Part shown: piece by piece, positions 29,023 to 37,826 of the stretch
How positions within the stretch are numbered: position 1 is the first letter of the stretch
Layout: the number at the start of each line of letters is the position of its first letter
NCBI GenBank assembly: GCA_948441945.1
Contig: CAOJQV010000008.1
Span: 1-47,194 of the forward strand
Origin: an uncultured Clostridium sp.
GTDB lineage: Bacteria; Bacillota; Clostridia; TANB77; CAG-508
DNA length: 47,194 nt
Reading direction: 5' to 3'
Made by a program: the position numbers and the translations under genes
The notes under the pieces: model-generated
The model's input: only the letters and a program-made list of their open reading frames with translations
Told to the model about the DNA's origin: nothing
Database searches by the model: none

Positions 29023-31737
29023 ATGAAAAGATTTGTTCGATTTTTATATAGATATAAAAAGAAAATAATAGATATAATAATACTATTATTATTTATTATA
29101 TTCATTTTTCTTATAGTATGCCCTGGAGGAACATATAAAATTAATATGGATAATGGTACTTATAATATGGAGGATGAATCAAATGTACCATATTTAGCAG
29201 AAATGTATACAAAGAATGTAAAATTTTCGGATAAAGGTATTACGTTTTTATACAAACATATAGATGAAGTAACTGGAGTAGAAATACAAGAAGAAAAAAC
29301 ATCTAGTGAAATGGCATTAATTGTTTGGAACAAAATGCTTGATAATGATAGTTGCATATTGCAATATATAGATAATGTAGATGAATTAGAAAAGTTAATG
29401 AAGGCTGAAGTTATAACACAATATCCTAAACTAGATACTCCTGTAGATTTAAATGGAACCATAGAATTTTACAGGCATGATGAAAATGGAAATGAGTTTA
29501 AGCTTGAATATAAAAAACCAGAAGATTTTAAAAAAATAATAGAAGATAAAAATATAGTAGATGCTAAAAAGTATTATACATTAGATGAAAATGATAACCT
29601 TTTAGTAGGAGTTGTTCAGTCGACAACAGAAAAATTAACCAGTAATGATCCAGAAATTAAACTTACAGATTATCCTACAAGCTTAGAAGAAGCAAATACT
29701 GAAAGAACAGATTATAGTGTATATTATAAAACAATAAATTATAAAAATGTAGTAAAAAAATATACTATGCCATTTCAATACTTATGGGCATTGACAGTTA
29801 TTGGAGACGATAAATACGTAGCATTAGACATAGTAGATTTATTAGTTGAAAAAAGTGATATTGATATATCAATTTATGATAATATAACAACAACAACTAA
29901 TAGGGCTACATATAACTACAAAAAAGAAAAGAAAGTAGATGTTTCAGCAACAGCAACGGCTACAACAAATGGATATGGGACTTTTACAAAAAGTGAGTCT
30001 TGGGAACCTGCAAATGAGTGGAAGGAAGACGAGGAATTTGAAGTAGTACATACAGTTATATATAATGAAGATACACTTATTATTGATATAACAAAAGCTG
30101 ATGTTTGGATTGTTGATTATAGTAAATCATATAAATACAATCCAAAAACTAAAACTTCAGAGGAAACAAAAAATGTAGATTTAGATGATACTGAATATGA
30201 GAATAAAGGTACAAAAACTTCTACAACAGGTTCAGACCTAGATTATTATGATAAATTTAGTGATAAACTACAAGATTTAGTTTCAAGGCTATCACAAGAG
30301 GTTTCATCTCAAGTTACATTAAGAACAGATGAAATGGGTATGACTGTTCCACTAGGACTTGGTGTAAGTATAACATCATGTTCATCAACCTATTATCAAC
30401 ACAATGTTGATAGAAAGGAAGAAGATTATACACGTATAGATAAACAAGAATATAAAGCGAATACTACTAAAAATAAGCCTAAAGTGCAAAAGAAAACAGA
30501 TGAAGAAATAAAAAATGGTACAGGTCAAGATAATTTTGTTACTATATTATGTGATGAATATCATAGGTCAGCACGATTTAATATAACTACTGATCTTCCT
30601 AGTTGGTTGTTTGAGTTATTAGAATCTAACCCAGATACTGTAAATATGGTAGAACTAACAAAATATTTATTAAATAAAATATTAGGTAGAGATAAATTTC
30701 CAACAGATTATACTTTTGATGAATTTGAGAATAATAGCTTTATAGAACCTGGTAGTTATTATGGAAATAACTTTGAGGAAAAAGTTTGGTGGGCATTTAT
30801 AAATGCAGGATTTTCAAAAGAGGCAGCTGCTGGAGCAATGGGAAACTTTATGCAAGAATCTGGATTTAAATCTAATAATTTGCAAGATTCTTATAATACT
30901 AAATGGGGTATTTCTGATGAGGAATATACAAATCAAATTAATAGTGGATCTAGAAACTTTATAGATGGTGCAGGTTATGGATTAGCTCAGTGGACTTTTT
31001 CTACTAGAAAACAAGGACTTATAAATCTTGCTCATTCAAAAGGTGTAGGTATTGATAATGAAGATATGCAGATTGAATATTTATTTATGGAAATAAATGC
31101 TAAAGGATGTCCAGGATGGAGAAGTGCAACAAGTCCCGAAAGTGCATGTATAGCATTCGAATTAGAGTTTGAACAAGCAGGTACACCAATGATGGATCGA
31201 AGAGTAACATATGCTATAGAGATATACAATAAATATAAAGACCAAACAGCCCCTAGTGATGGAGGAACAACTGGCGGGTCAAGTGGTGGAACTGGAGGAG
31301 TAACAGGAGGCATAAGTAGCGGATTAACAGGAGATAATGCTAAAAAAATGAATGCAATGTTAGCTGAAGCACGAAGAATTGCTGAAGATAATAGATATAC
31401 ATATAGCCAATCTAATAGAATGGGTGAATGGCAATTTGATTGTTCTAGTTTTGTATATAGATTATATAAGGAGTTTTTTGGAATTAATGTTCCAATAACA
31501 ACATCTGCTTATGGAAGTCAATATAGGATAGGAACTCCATCAGCAGTTACACTACAACCAGGTGATGTATTATGGAAATCAGGACATGTCACATTATATT
31601 TAGGAAATGGAGTATATGTTGCAGCACATGGCGAACAAGGACACTATGCTACACATCCAGAGGATCAGATAAGTATTAAGAATGAAAACCCTAATAAATA
31701 TACTTATGTTTATAGATTTATAACAGCTGGTAGCTAA
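29023..31737 (+). CDS. T4SS peptidoglycan hydrolase: lysozyme-like plus NlpC/P60
   Basis: A VirB1-type wall-opening enzyme of 904 aa. Order: cytoplasmic N-terminus, membrane helix (about 13-33), a ~540-aa beta-rich middle, a phage-tail-lysozyme-like domain (about 585-735, 'AGAMGNFMQESGF' with Glu612 as likely catalytic acid, then 'GYGLAQW'), a Gly/Thr/Ser linker near 750-765, and a C-terminal NlpC/P60 peptidase (about 775-904) with 'FDCSSFVYRLY' (Cys807) and 'SGHVTLYLG' (His855). It should cut both glycan and peptide. GAAGGAGGG precedes ATG 29023; a frame starting at 29005 overlaps that site. Confidence 0.88.
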   Translation: MKRFVRFLYRYKKKIIDIIILLLFIIFIFLIVCPGGTYKINMDNGTYNMEDESNVPYLAEMYTKNVKFSDKGITFLYKHIDEVTGVEIQEEKTSSEMALIVWNKMLDNDSCILQYIDNVDELEKLMKAEVITQYPKLDTPVDLNGTIEFYRHDENGNEFKLEYKKPEDFKKIIEDKNIVDAKKYYTLDENDNLLVGVVQSTTEKLTSNDPEIKLTDYPTSLEEANTERTDYSVYYKTINYKNVVKKYTMPFQYLWALTVIGDDKYVALDIVDLLVEKSDIDISIYDNITTTTNRATYNYKKEKKVDVSATATATTNGYGTFTKSESWEPANEWKEDEEFEVVHTVIYNEDTLIIDITKADVWIVDYSKSYKYNPKTKTSEETKNVDLDDTEYENKGTKTSTTGSDLDYYDKFSDKLQDLVSRLSQEVSSQVTLRTDEMGMTVPLGLGVSITSCSSTYYQHNVDRKEEDYTRIDKQEYKANTTKNKPKVQKKTDEEIKNGTGQDNFVTILCDEYHRSARFNITTDLPSWLFELLESNPDTVNMVELTKYLLNKILGRDKFPTDYTFDEFENNSFIEPGSYYGNNFEEKVWWAFINAGFSKEAAAGAMGNFMQESGFKSNNLQDSYNTKWGISDEEYTNQINSGSRNFIDGAGYGLAQWTFSTRKQGLINLAHSKGVGIDNEDMQIEYLFMEINAKGCPGWRSATSPESACIAFELEFEQAGTPMMDRRVTYAIEIYNKYKDQTAPSDGGTTGGSSGGTGGVTGGISSGLTGDNAKKMNAMLAEARRIAEDNRYTYSQSNRMGEWQFDCSSFVYRLYKEFFGINVPITTSAYGSQYRIGTPSAVTLQPGDVLWKSGHVTLYLGNGVYVAAHGEQGHYATHPEDQISIKNENPNKYTYVYRFITAGS

Positions 31738-31770
31738 GTAATAAATTTATAAGGAAGGATAAAAATTAAA

Positions 31771-33105
31771 ATGGACAAAATAAAAAATATAATTATAATA
31801 ATATCTATTATTATTTTAATTCTTCTTATCATCTTAGTATCACTATTTATATTAAGCTTAAAAAAAGATGATAATAATTATACTGAAACAGAAGGAGATA
31901 TTGGAGAAGTTATAGAAATAACTAAAGAAAGAGAAGAAGTTGAAGATATTTCCACTTTTAAAGCAGTAGAGCTATGTATACAAAAATATTATAATATGCT
32001 TAATAATCAATCAAGTGATTTTTACTTAAGAAATGAAGATGGTGAATATTATATGATAGAACAAACAAAGGTAAATCAAAAGAGATTAGATTTATTAAGC
32101 GAAGAGTATATAAAAAGTAAGAATATAAATTTAAATAATATTAATGAATATCTAAAAATTACAGAAGAACAAAATGTAATTACTGTATTAAAAATGAAAA
32201 AACTAATTGATACTAATATAGATAAATATATTGCACAAGGACTTGCAATTAATTATAACAATGAAGTAACTGAAGAATTTTATATAATAGTAAACCTAGA
32301 TAGCAGAAAAGGTATATTTTCAATAGAACCTATTGAAGAAGAATATAATGATATAGAGCAAATAGAAATAGAAAATAATAATATTTCTATAGAAACTAAT
32401 GATAATAATAGATATTATAGTGAAATTTATAATCATGAGAAAATGGCAAGCAATTACTTTTTAACATATAAAAGATTAGCATTAGCTAAACCAGAAGTTT
32501 TATATGATTATTATATGGATAAAGAATATAAAGAGCAAAGATTTGGAAATAAAAATAATTTTATAAAATATGTAGAAGATAATAAAGAAGAAATTCAAGG
32601 ATTAAGATTTTCAGAATATCTAGTTAATTATAATGAAGATATAACGCAATTTGTATGCAGGGATCAGTATAAAAACTCATATATATTTGATGAAAAATTA
32701 CCAATGCAATTTGAACTAAAATTAGATACTTATACAATAACAACAGATAAGTTTAAGGAGACTTATAATAACACACAAGAAGAAAGAAAATGTCAAATGA
32801 ATATTGACAAATTTATACAAATGATTAATAGACATGATTATATAAATTCATATAAATGTATATCAGAAGGTTTCAAAAATAATTATTTTAATACACAAGA
32901 AGAATTTGAAAATTATATAAAAAATAGATTTTTTGAGTATAATAAATTCACATTTAAGAGTGGAGAGAAAAAAGGAGATAGCATATATTTAGTTACTATA
33001 CAAATATCAGATTTAACAGGATTAAATACAGAGCTTAGGGATATTGATATTATAATTCAATTAAATGATGATATGGATTTTGAAATGTCATTTGCTATAC
33101 AATAG
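31771..33105 (+). CDS. Bitopic T4SS-associated protein with repeated NTF2-like domain
   Basis: A 444-aa protein: membrane helix at about 5-28, acidic linker, then two or three outside domains. Residues ~65-190 ('AVELCIQKYYNMLNNQ') and ~345-444 ('IDKFIQMINRHDYINSYKCI', then 'TQEEFENYIKNRFF') look like two NTF2-type folds, as in TcpC/VirB8 proteins; the assignment is inferred from the pattern. It is the last gene of the T4SS operon and is followed directly by a terminator. Confidence 0.55.
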   Translation: MDKIKNIIIIISIIILILLIILVSLFILSLKKDDNNYTETEGDIGEVIEITKEREEVEDISTFKAVELCIQKYYNMLNNQSSDFYLRNEDGEYYMIEQTKVNQKRLDLLSEEYIKSKNINLNNINEYLKITEEQNVITVLKMKKLIDTNIDKYIAQGLAINYNNEVTEEFYIIVNLDSRKGIFSIEPIEEEYNDIEQIEIENNNISIETNDNNRYYSEIYNHEKMASNYFLTYKRLALAKPEVLYDYYMDKEYKEQRFGNKNNFIKYVEDNKEEIQGLRFSEYLVNYNEDITQFVCRDQYKNSYIFDEKLPMQFELKLDTYTITTDKFKETYNNTQEERKCQMNIDKFIQMINRHDYINSYKCISEGFKNNYFNTQEEFENYIKNRFFEYNKFTFKSGEKKGDSIYLVTIQISDLTGLNTELRDIDIIIQLNDDMDFEMSFAIQ

Positions 33106-33132
33106 AAAAGGGTTGAAAAGCAACCCTTTTTG
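33106..33132 (+). terminator. Terminator ending the T4SS operon
   Basis: A 10-bp stem AAAAGGGTTG / CAACCCTTTT with a 5-nt loop and T-run lies immediately after the stop codon at 33105. Confidence 0.9.
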
Positions 33133-33159
33133 TTTTATAATTCAGTAAAGGAGAAAGCT

Positions 33160-33885
33160 ATGATAGAGATAAAAAATATATCTAAAAAATATAAAAAATC
33201 AGAAAAAGTTATAGATAATTTAAATTTGGAAATAAAAAATGGAGAGATATTTGGCTTTTTGGGACCAAATGGTGCTGGTAAAACAACAACAATAAAAATG
33301 ATAACTGGTATTTTAGAAATTGATGAAGGTGAAATTTTTATTGATGGTAAAAGCATTATAAAAGAGCCAATAGAAGCTAAAAAACTATTAGGACTAGTTC
33401 CAGATAATCCAGATACTTTTTTAAAGTTAAAAGGAATTGAGTACTTAAATTTTATAGCAGATGTTTATGAAATCTCTACAGGAGAAAGAGTAGATAGAAT
33501 TAATAAGTTAGGAAAAGAATTTGAGATATTCAATGTATTAAACCAAAAAATAGAAACATACTCTCATGGAATGAGACAAAAGTTAATAATTATAGGAACT
33601 TTATTGCATGAACCTAAGAATTGGATTTTAGATGAACCAATGACAGGTTTAGATCCTAAGTCATCATTTTTATTAAAAAATACAATGAAGGAATATGCTA
33701 AAAGAAATAATACAGTATTTTTTTCAACACATATATTAGATGTTGCAGAAAGATTGTGTGATAGAATAGGGATAATTGATAATGGGAAATTGTTATTTGT
33801 TGGAACTTACGAAGATTTAAAAAATGTTTTAAAAGAAAATAAATCTTTAGAAGAATTATTTATGGAGATAATAAAAGATGAGTAA
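33160..33885 (+). CDS. ABC transporter ATP-binding protein
   Basis: Nucleotide-binding subunit of an exporter, 241 aa. Walker A 'GPNGAGKTTT' near residue 35, signature 'YSHGMRQKL' (a variant of LSGGQ), Walker B 'WILDEPMTGLDP' near 155, and switch His in 'FSTHIL'. Its type is the CcmA/BcrA-like family that pairs with multi-helix permeases. ATG 33160 follows AAAGGAG; an earlier in-frame ATG at 33130 overlaps the terminator. It overlaps the permease gene by 8 nt. Confidence 0.93.
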   Translation: MIEIKNISKKYKKSEKVIDNLNLEIKNGEIFGFLGPNGAGKTTTIKMITGILEIDEGEIFIDGKSIIKEPIEAKKLLGLVPDNPDTFLKLKGIEYLNFIADVYEISTGERVDRINKLGKEFEIFNVLNQKIETYSHGMRQKLIIIGTLLHEPKNWILDEPMTGLDPKSSFLLKNTMKEYAKRNNTVFFSTHILDVAERLCDRIGIIDNGKLLFVGTYEDLKNVLKENKSLEELFMEIIKDE

Positions 33886-35572
33886 AAAAATAAAAAATAT
33901 ATTTAACCTAACAAAGATCTTTTTTAAAAATTCATTTCAGAATCCTTATATTATAGATAAAAAAACTAATCGAATAAATAAAAAATCTATTTTTGTATGG
34001 TTAATTATTGCTATAATGATAGCTATATCTTATATAAGTTTTGAAATAATAAAAGTATTAATAAGTATTAATCAATCAATAATATTCATAAATATATTTC
34101 TTATAATATTAATGATAATTATGATATTTCAGGTAATTTTATCTAGTACTAATGTATATTTCTTTTCAAAAGATTTAGAAATGTTATTACCATTTCCAAT
34201 AAAACCTGAAGAATTATTAATTTCAAAATTTTGCACAATATTAGTTAATCTATACTTTACGGAATTAATAGTGGCTCTTTTGCCATTAATAATATACGGA
34301 ATATTGTTACATGTAGGATTATTTTATTATTTTTATATAATATTAATTTTATTTTTATTTCCTATTTTACCAACATTATTTGTTAGTATTATAATGATGT
34401 TTTTAATAAAATTATCAAAGTTTATAAAAAACAAAGATAGCTTTCAAGTTATTATTACTTTAGTTTTTATTTGTTTAATGTTTGTATTAGAATTTTTAGT
34501 TACTAGCAATTTAATAAATAGAATTGACTATAATTTTGATATAAAAAATGTAGATACTCAACAGCAAATAGAGAATTATAATTATAAAATAGAAAATATA
34601 AATAAGGTTTTTTTAGAAATAAATCCAACAGTGAATATAATAGAAAATTATAATAAACCAATATCAATTTTTTATTTATTTGAAATTATAATTATAAATA
34701 TATTGTTTTTATTTTTATTTATTATAGTTGGAAAAAAAGTATATCTAAAAAATATATTAAAAAATAATAACAACTTTTATTTAAGAAAAAGTAATAATAA
34801 AATTTTAGAAAAAACTTTAGAAAAGAGAAGTTTAACGTGTTCTTATATAAAAAAGGAATTTAAAATATTATTTAAAACACCTATATTTTTTATGCAAAGT
34901 GTTTTTCCAATATTAATAATGTTAGTGTCAATTTGCATAACTTCAGTTGTAGCAATTCCAAATATAAAATCAATATTGTCTTCAGATATATTTGGACAAG
35001 ATACTGAAGTTTCGGTGAATTTAGGAATTATTTGTGCAATAGTAGGAGTAATTCAAATAATATGTACAATATCAAATATTTCTATAACCTCTATATCTAG
35101 AGAAGGAAAAGGTGCTTTTTATATGAAGTTTTTGCCAATTGATTGGTATAAACAGATTATTTATAAATCAATACCTCAGATATTTATTAATTTTGTTCTA
35201 ATAACGTTTATTTTAATTTTTGCAAAATTAGTTTTTACTAAATTACAAATTATTCATTTAATTTTAATATTTTTAATAGCTAATATTTTAAATATAATAA
35301 ATAGTGAATTAATGGTTGTAGTAGATTTAAATAGACCTAATTTAAAATGGAATGCAGATTATGAAGCAATTAAACAAAATAATAATAAATTGTTTCAATA
35401 TGTTTTAACAATATTGATTATTTTAATTTTGGTATATTTTAATAAGATTTTTTCTGATATTGAATTAAATATTGCATGTAGTGTTATTATAATAATTTTA
35501 TTGATTTTAATGTTTATTATAAATAAAATTGTAAGAATTAATGTTAAAAAGATGTATAAGAAAATAAATTAA
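33878..35572 (+). CDS. ABC exporter permease
   Basis: A 564-aa membrane protein with about 12 hydrophobic segments in two sets of six, separated by a charged loop (about 190-240). 'FFSKDLEMLLPFPIKPEELLISKF' near residue 105, with its counterpart 'ISREGKGAFYMKFLPID' near 415, is typical of large ABC-2 type exporters of Bacillota. It is translationally coupled to the ATPase gene. The cargo is unknown. Confidence 0.8.
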   Translation: MSKKIKNIFNLTKIFFKNSFQNPYIIDKKTNRINKKSIFVWLIIAIMIAISYISFEIIKVLISINQSIIFINIFLIILMIIMIFQVILSSTNVYFFSKDLEMLLPFPIKPEELLISKFCTILVNLYFTELIVALLPLIIYGILLHVGLFYYFYIILILFLFPILPTLFVSIIMMFLIKLSKFIKNKDSFQVIITLVFICLMFVLEFLVTSNLINRIDYNFDIKNVDTQQQIENYNYKIENINKVFLEINPTVNIIENYNKPISIFYLFEIIIINILFLFLFIIVGKKVYLKNILKNNNNFYLRKSNNKILEKTLEKRSLTCSYIKKEFKILFKTPIFFMQSVFPILIMLVSICITSVVAIPNIKSILSSDIFGQDTEVSVNLGIICAIVGVIQIICTISNISITSISREGKGAFYMKFLPIDWYKQIIYKSIPQIFINFVLITFILIFAKLVFTKLQIIHLILIFLIANILNIINSELMVVVDLNRPNLKWNADYEAIKQNNNKLFQYVLTILIILILVYFNKIFSDIELNIACSVIIIILLILMFIINKIVRINVKKMYKKIN

Positions 35573-35574
35573 TA

Positions 35575-35607
35575 AAAAAAATATAGTTACAATGGAACTA
35601 TATTTTT
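35575..35607. terminator. Bidirectional terminator
   Basis: The stem AAAAATATAGTT / AACTATATTTTT with a 7-nt loop has A/T runs on both sides. It serves the convergent ABC permease and J-domain genes. Confidence 0.85.
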
Positions 35608-35616
35608 TTATAATAT

Positions 35617-36267
35617 TTAGCTAAATAAATTTAATATTGAATCAACTAAAAATTTAAGTGCACTATTTTTCTTATATAATCCTACCAAATATTTTCGAAC
35701 AAAAGGAATATGCCAAAGAAGAAAAGATAAAAAAACAATTATGAAAAAAGTAATAAGCATAGCAATATAATCCTTTTTAGTTTTCTTATACTTAATTTTA
35801 TAACCCCTATTCTTTAAATCTTGAATATAGGCATCATAATAAGCTTTATTAATAGCATCATTAACACTATCCGTAAAATGCCCAGTATTTGCTCCTTGTG
35901 AAAAATCAGAATTATTTTCAAGACTATTATTAGTAATATTATTATGGACAGTATTATTAATATTATTTTTTAGATAATTTAATTCATTTTTCATATTTAT
36001 ATATTCTGAATATAATTTATTATATTCTTCTTCTGAAATAATATTTTGATGGCTTAAAGTTAAATCATAACTTTTTCTCTTTTCAGAATTTGATAAAACT
36101 TCATAAGCTTCATTTATTTTTTTTATTTTTTCCTCACATTCTTTTTTTATGTTATTTTCTTGTAAGTCAGGATGATATTTTTTAACCAATGTTTTATAAG
36201 CTTTTTCAATAATTTCTATAGAAGCATTTTTATTTACTTGTAGAATATCATAGTAATTTTCTTCCAA
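35617..36267 (-). CDS. J-domain protein with C-terminal membrane helix
   Basis: A DnaK co-chaperone-type protein of about 216 aa. The J domain is at the N-terminus ('NYYDILQVNKNASIEIIEKA', 'YHPD' with the required HPD). An Asn-rich linker follows, then a membrane helix near the C-terminus (about 168-190), so it is probably membrane-anchored. Start: TTG at 36267 is preferred because GAAAGGG lies 9 nt upstream; the ATG at 36285 overlaps that ribosome site and has none of its own. Confidence 0.82.
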   Translation of the reverse strand: MEENYYDILQVNKNASIEIIEKAYKTLVKKYHPDLQENNIKKECEEKIKKINEAYEVLSNSEKRKSYDLTLSHQNIISEEEYNKLYSEYINMKNELNYLKNNINNTVHNNITNNSLENNSDFSQGANTGHFTDSVNDAINKAYYDAYIQDLKNRGYKIKYKKTKKDYIAMLITFFIIVFLSFLLWHIPFVRKYLVGLYKKNSALKFLVDSILNLFS

Positions 36268-36335
36268 ATTAATCAACCCTTTCATTTATAATATAACATA
36301 AAGTATAAAAAAATGGAAGTAAGATAATAAGATTA

Positions 36336-36361
36336 AGCCCCCTCAATTAAACGAGGGGGCT
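36336..36361 (-). terminator. GC-rich hairpin after the small membrane protein gene
   Basis: A 9-bp stem AGCCCCCTC / GAGGGGGCT with an 8-nt loop. It has no long T-run, but its position just past the stop codon and its strong stem suggest a terminator. It is unusually GC-rich for this genome. Confidence 0.6.
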
Positions 36362-36374
36362 GTTCCATTGGAAG

Positions 36375-36614
36375 TTAATTATTCCATAATGCTAAAACTG
36401 AGCTTGCAAGCAATGCTATCACGAATAATACATTGTCAAACAGTTCTGAGAGCCTGCCTGCAAATAGGTACCCTAATGCTAATAAAAGCAGTGCACCCAG
36501 TACATACCGAGCTACTAACCGAATAGTCTCAGCTATACTAAGTTTTACTACAACTTTCAGGTACAAGGAGAAAATGACAAGAGCTACTAATACAAAAATT
36601 ATTGATGCGTACAT
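36375..36614 (-). CDS. Small membrane protein, foreign-looking
   Basis: A 79-aa protein with three hydrophobic stretches (about 3-22, 38-53 and 60-77). I do not recognise the family. ATG 36614 follows AAGGAGGGG. Codon use differs sharply from the neighbours: several CTG, GTC, CTC and TCC codons and two CGG arginine codons, which no intact native gene in the window uses. With the GC-rich hairpin after it and the 188-bp palindrome before it, it looks like a recently gained cassette. If CGG is unreadable here, it would be poorly translated. Confidence 0.75.
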   Translation of the reverse strand: MYASIIFVLVALVIFSLYLKVVVKLSIAETIRLVARYVLGALLLLALGYLFAGRLSELFDNVLFVIALLASSVLALWNN

Positions 36615-36691
36615 ATACACCCCTCCTTAATGGAAAAAATAATTTACATAATTGTATCATGCTTAAGTAATATAGTCAAATATAATATAGT

Positions 36692-36879
36692 AATCGCTTA
36701 AAATTTTCAAATGTAGAGTCCCTACTTTGTGCTTGCTCCTCTTTAGGGTATAGTCCAATTGGATGTTATTTTTTGTTCATTACATTCGATTATCATTTTT
36801 AAAGTTAGCCAATAGGACTACACCCTAAAGAGGAGCAAGCACAAAGTAGGGACTCTACGTTTAAAGATTTTAAGCGATT
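36692..36879. repeat. 188-bp near-perfect inverted repeat (MITE-like)
   Basis: Arms of 71 bp (36692-36762 and 36809-36879) match at 66 positions and flank a 46-bp loop. The ends read AATCGCTTAAAAT. The arms are GC-richer than the flanks. No transposase is inside and no clear target duplication is seen. A non-autonomous mobile element or a long hairpin RNA are both possible. Confidence 0.9.
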
Positions 36880-36940
36880 GCCTACAAATATAAAAATTAA
36901 CAACTTCTCTTAAAATTCATATAATGAAATAGGTGATAAT

Positions 36941-37786
36941 ATGAGTTTAGGATTAAGTTTAGCTGGAGGAGGAGTAAAAGGAGCAGCACATATAGGTGTA
37001 TTAAAAGCACTAGAAGAAAGCAATATAAAAATAGACTACATAGGAGGAACATCATCTGGAAGTATTGTAGCAACATTATATGCTATTGGCTTTTCACCAG
37101 ATGAAATATATGAAATATTTAAAAAATACTGTAAAAAAATCAAATATATTGAAGGTAAAAATGCACTTAAATTATTATGGGGACTAATTACAACAGGAGG
37201 AATTAAAATAGACGGTTTAAATTCTGGAAAATCAATTTATAAATTAATAAATAAAGTGTGTAAAGAAAAGAACATTAATTATATTTCAGATATTAAGTTC
37301 CCATTGATAATTCCTAGTGTTGATATGAACACTGGAGAAGTTATTTGTTTTACTTCTAAAAATGTTAGAGGTTTTTCTGATTATACAGCTTTTGTTAATG
37401 ATGTAAAAGTAGCAAATGCTGTTCAGGCAAGTTGCAGTTTCCCAATTATTTTTTCTCCTTGCAATTATAAGAATATAAAATTAATAGATGGAGGAATTAG
37501 AGAAAATTCGCCTTGGAGAGAAGTAAAACTAATAGGAGCAGATAAAGTAATTAGTGTTGTATTTGAAAGTGAAGAAAATGATTTATGTTGTGAAAATTTT
37601 ATTGATGTTGCTTTTCGCTCATTTGATTTAATGAAAGCGGAACTTTATAAATATGAAATTGATGGTACAGATTATTTAATTAAGTTAAAAAGTGAGAAAA
37701 CTTCACTTTTAGATATGAATAAAATTGATGAATTTTACGAGTTAGGATATAACCAAACTAAGAAAGAAATAAAAAATTTAGTATGA
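36941..37786 (+). CDS. Patatin-like phospholipase family protein
   Basis: A predicted serine acyl-hydrolase of the bacterial RssA type, 281 aa. The oxyanion motif 'GGGVKGAAHIGVL' lies near residue 8, the nucleophile motif 'GTSSG' near 36 (Gly-x-Ser-x-Gly), and the catalytic Asp in 'IDGGIRENSP' near 185. No signal peptide or membrane helix, so it is cytoplasmic. The substrate is unknown. Confidence 0.9.
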   Translation: MSLGLSLAGGGVKGAAHIGVLKALEESNIKIDYIGGTSSGSIVATLYAIGFSPDEIYEIFKKYCKKIKYIEGKNALKLLWGLITTGGIKIDGLNSGKSIYKLINKVCKEKNINYISDIKFPLIIPSVDMNTGEVICFTSKNVRGFSDYTAFVNDVKVANAVQASCSFPIIFSPCNYKNIKLIDGGIRENSPWREVKLIGADKVISVVFESEENDLCCENFIDVAFRSFDLMKAELYKYEIDGTDYLIKLKSEKTSLLDMNKIDEFYELGYNQTKKEIKNLV

Positions 37787-37795
37787 AAAAACAAA

Positions 37796-37826
37796 AAGAA
37801 CAAGGGTTGAATTCTTGTTCTTCTTA
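37796..37826. terminator. Bidirectional terminator
   Basis: The stem AAGAACAAG / CTTGTTCTT with a 9-nt loop lies between convergent genes, with A-rich and T-rich flanks. It reaches the stop codon of the minus-strand gene. Confidence 0.8.
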
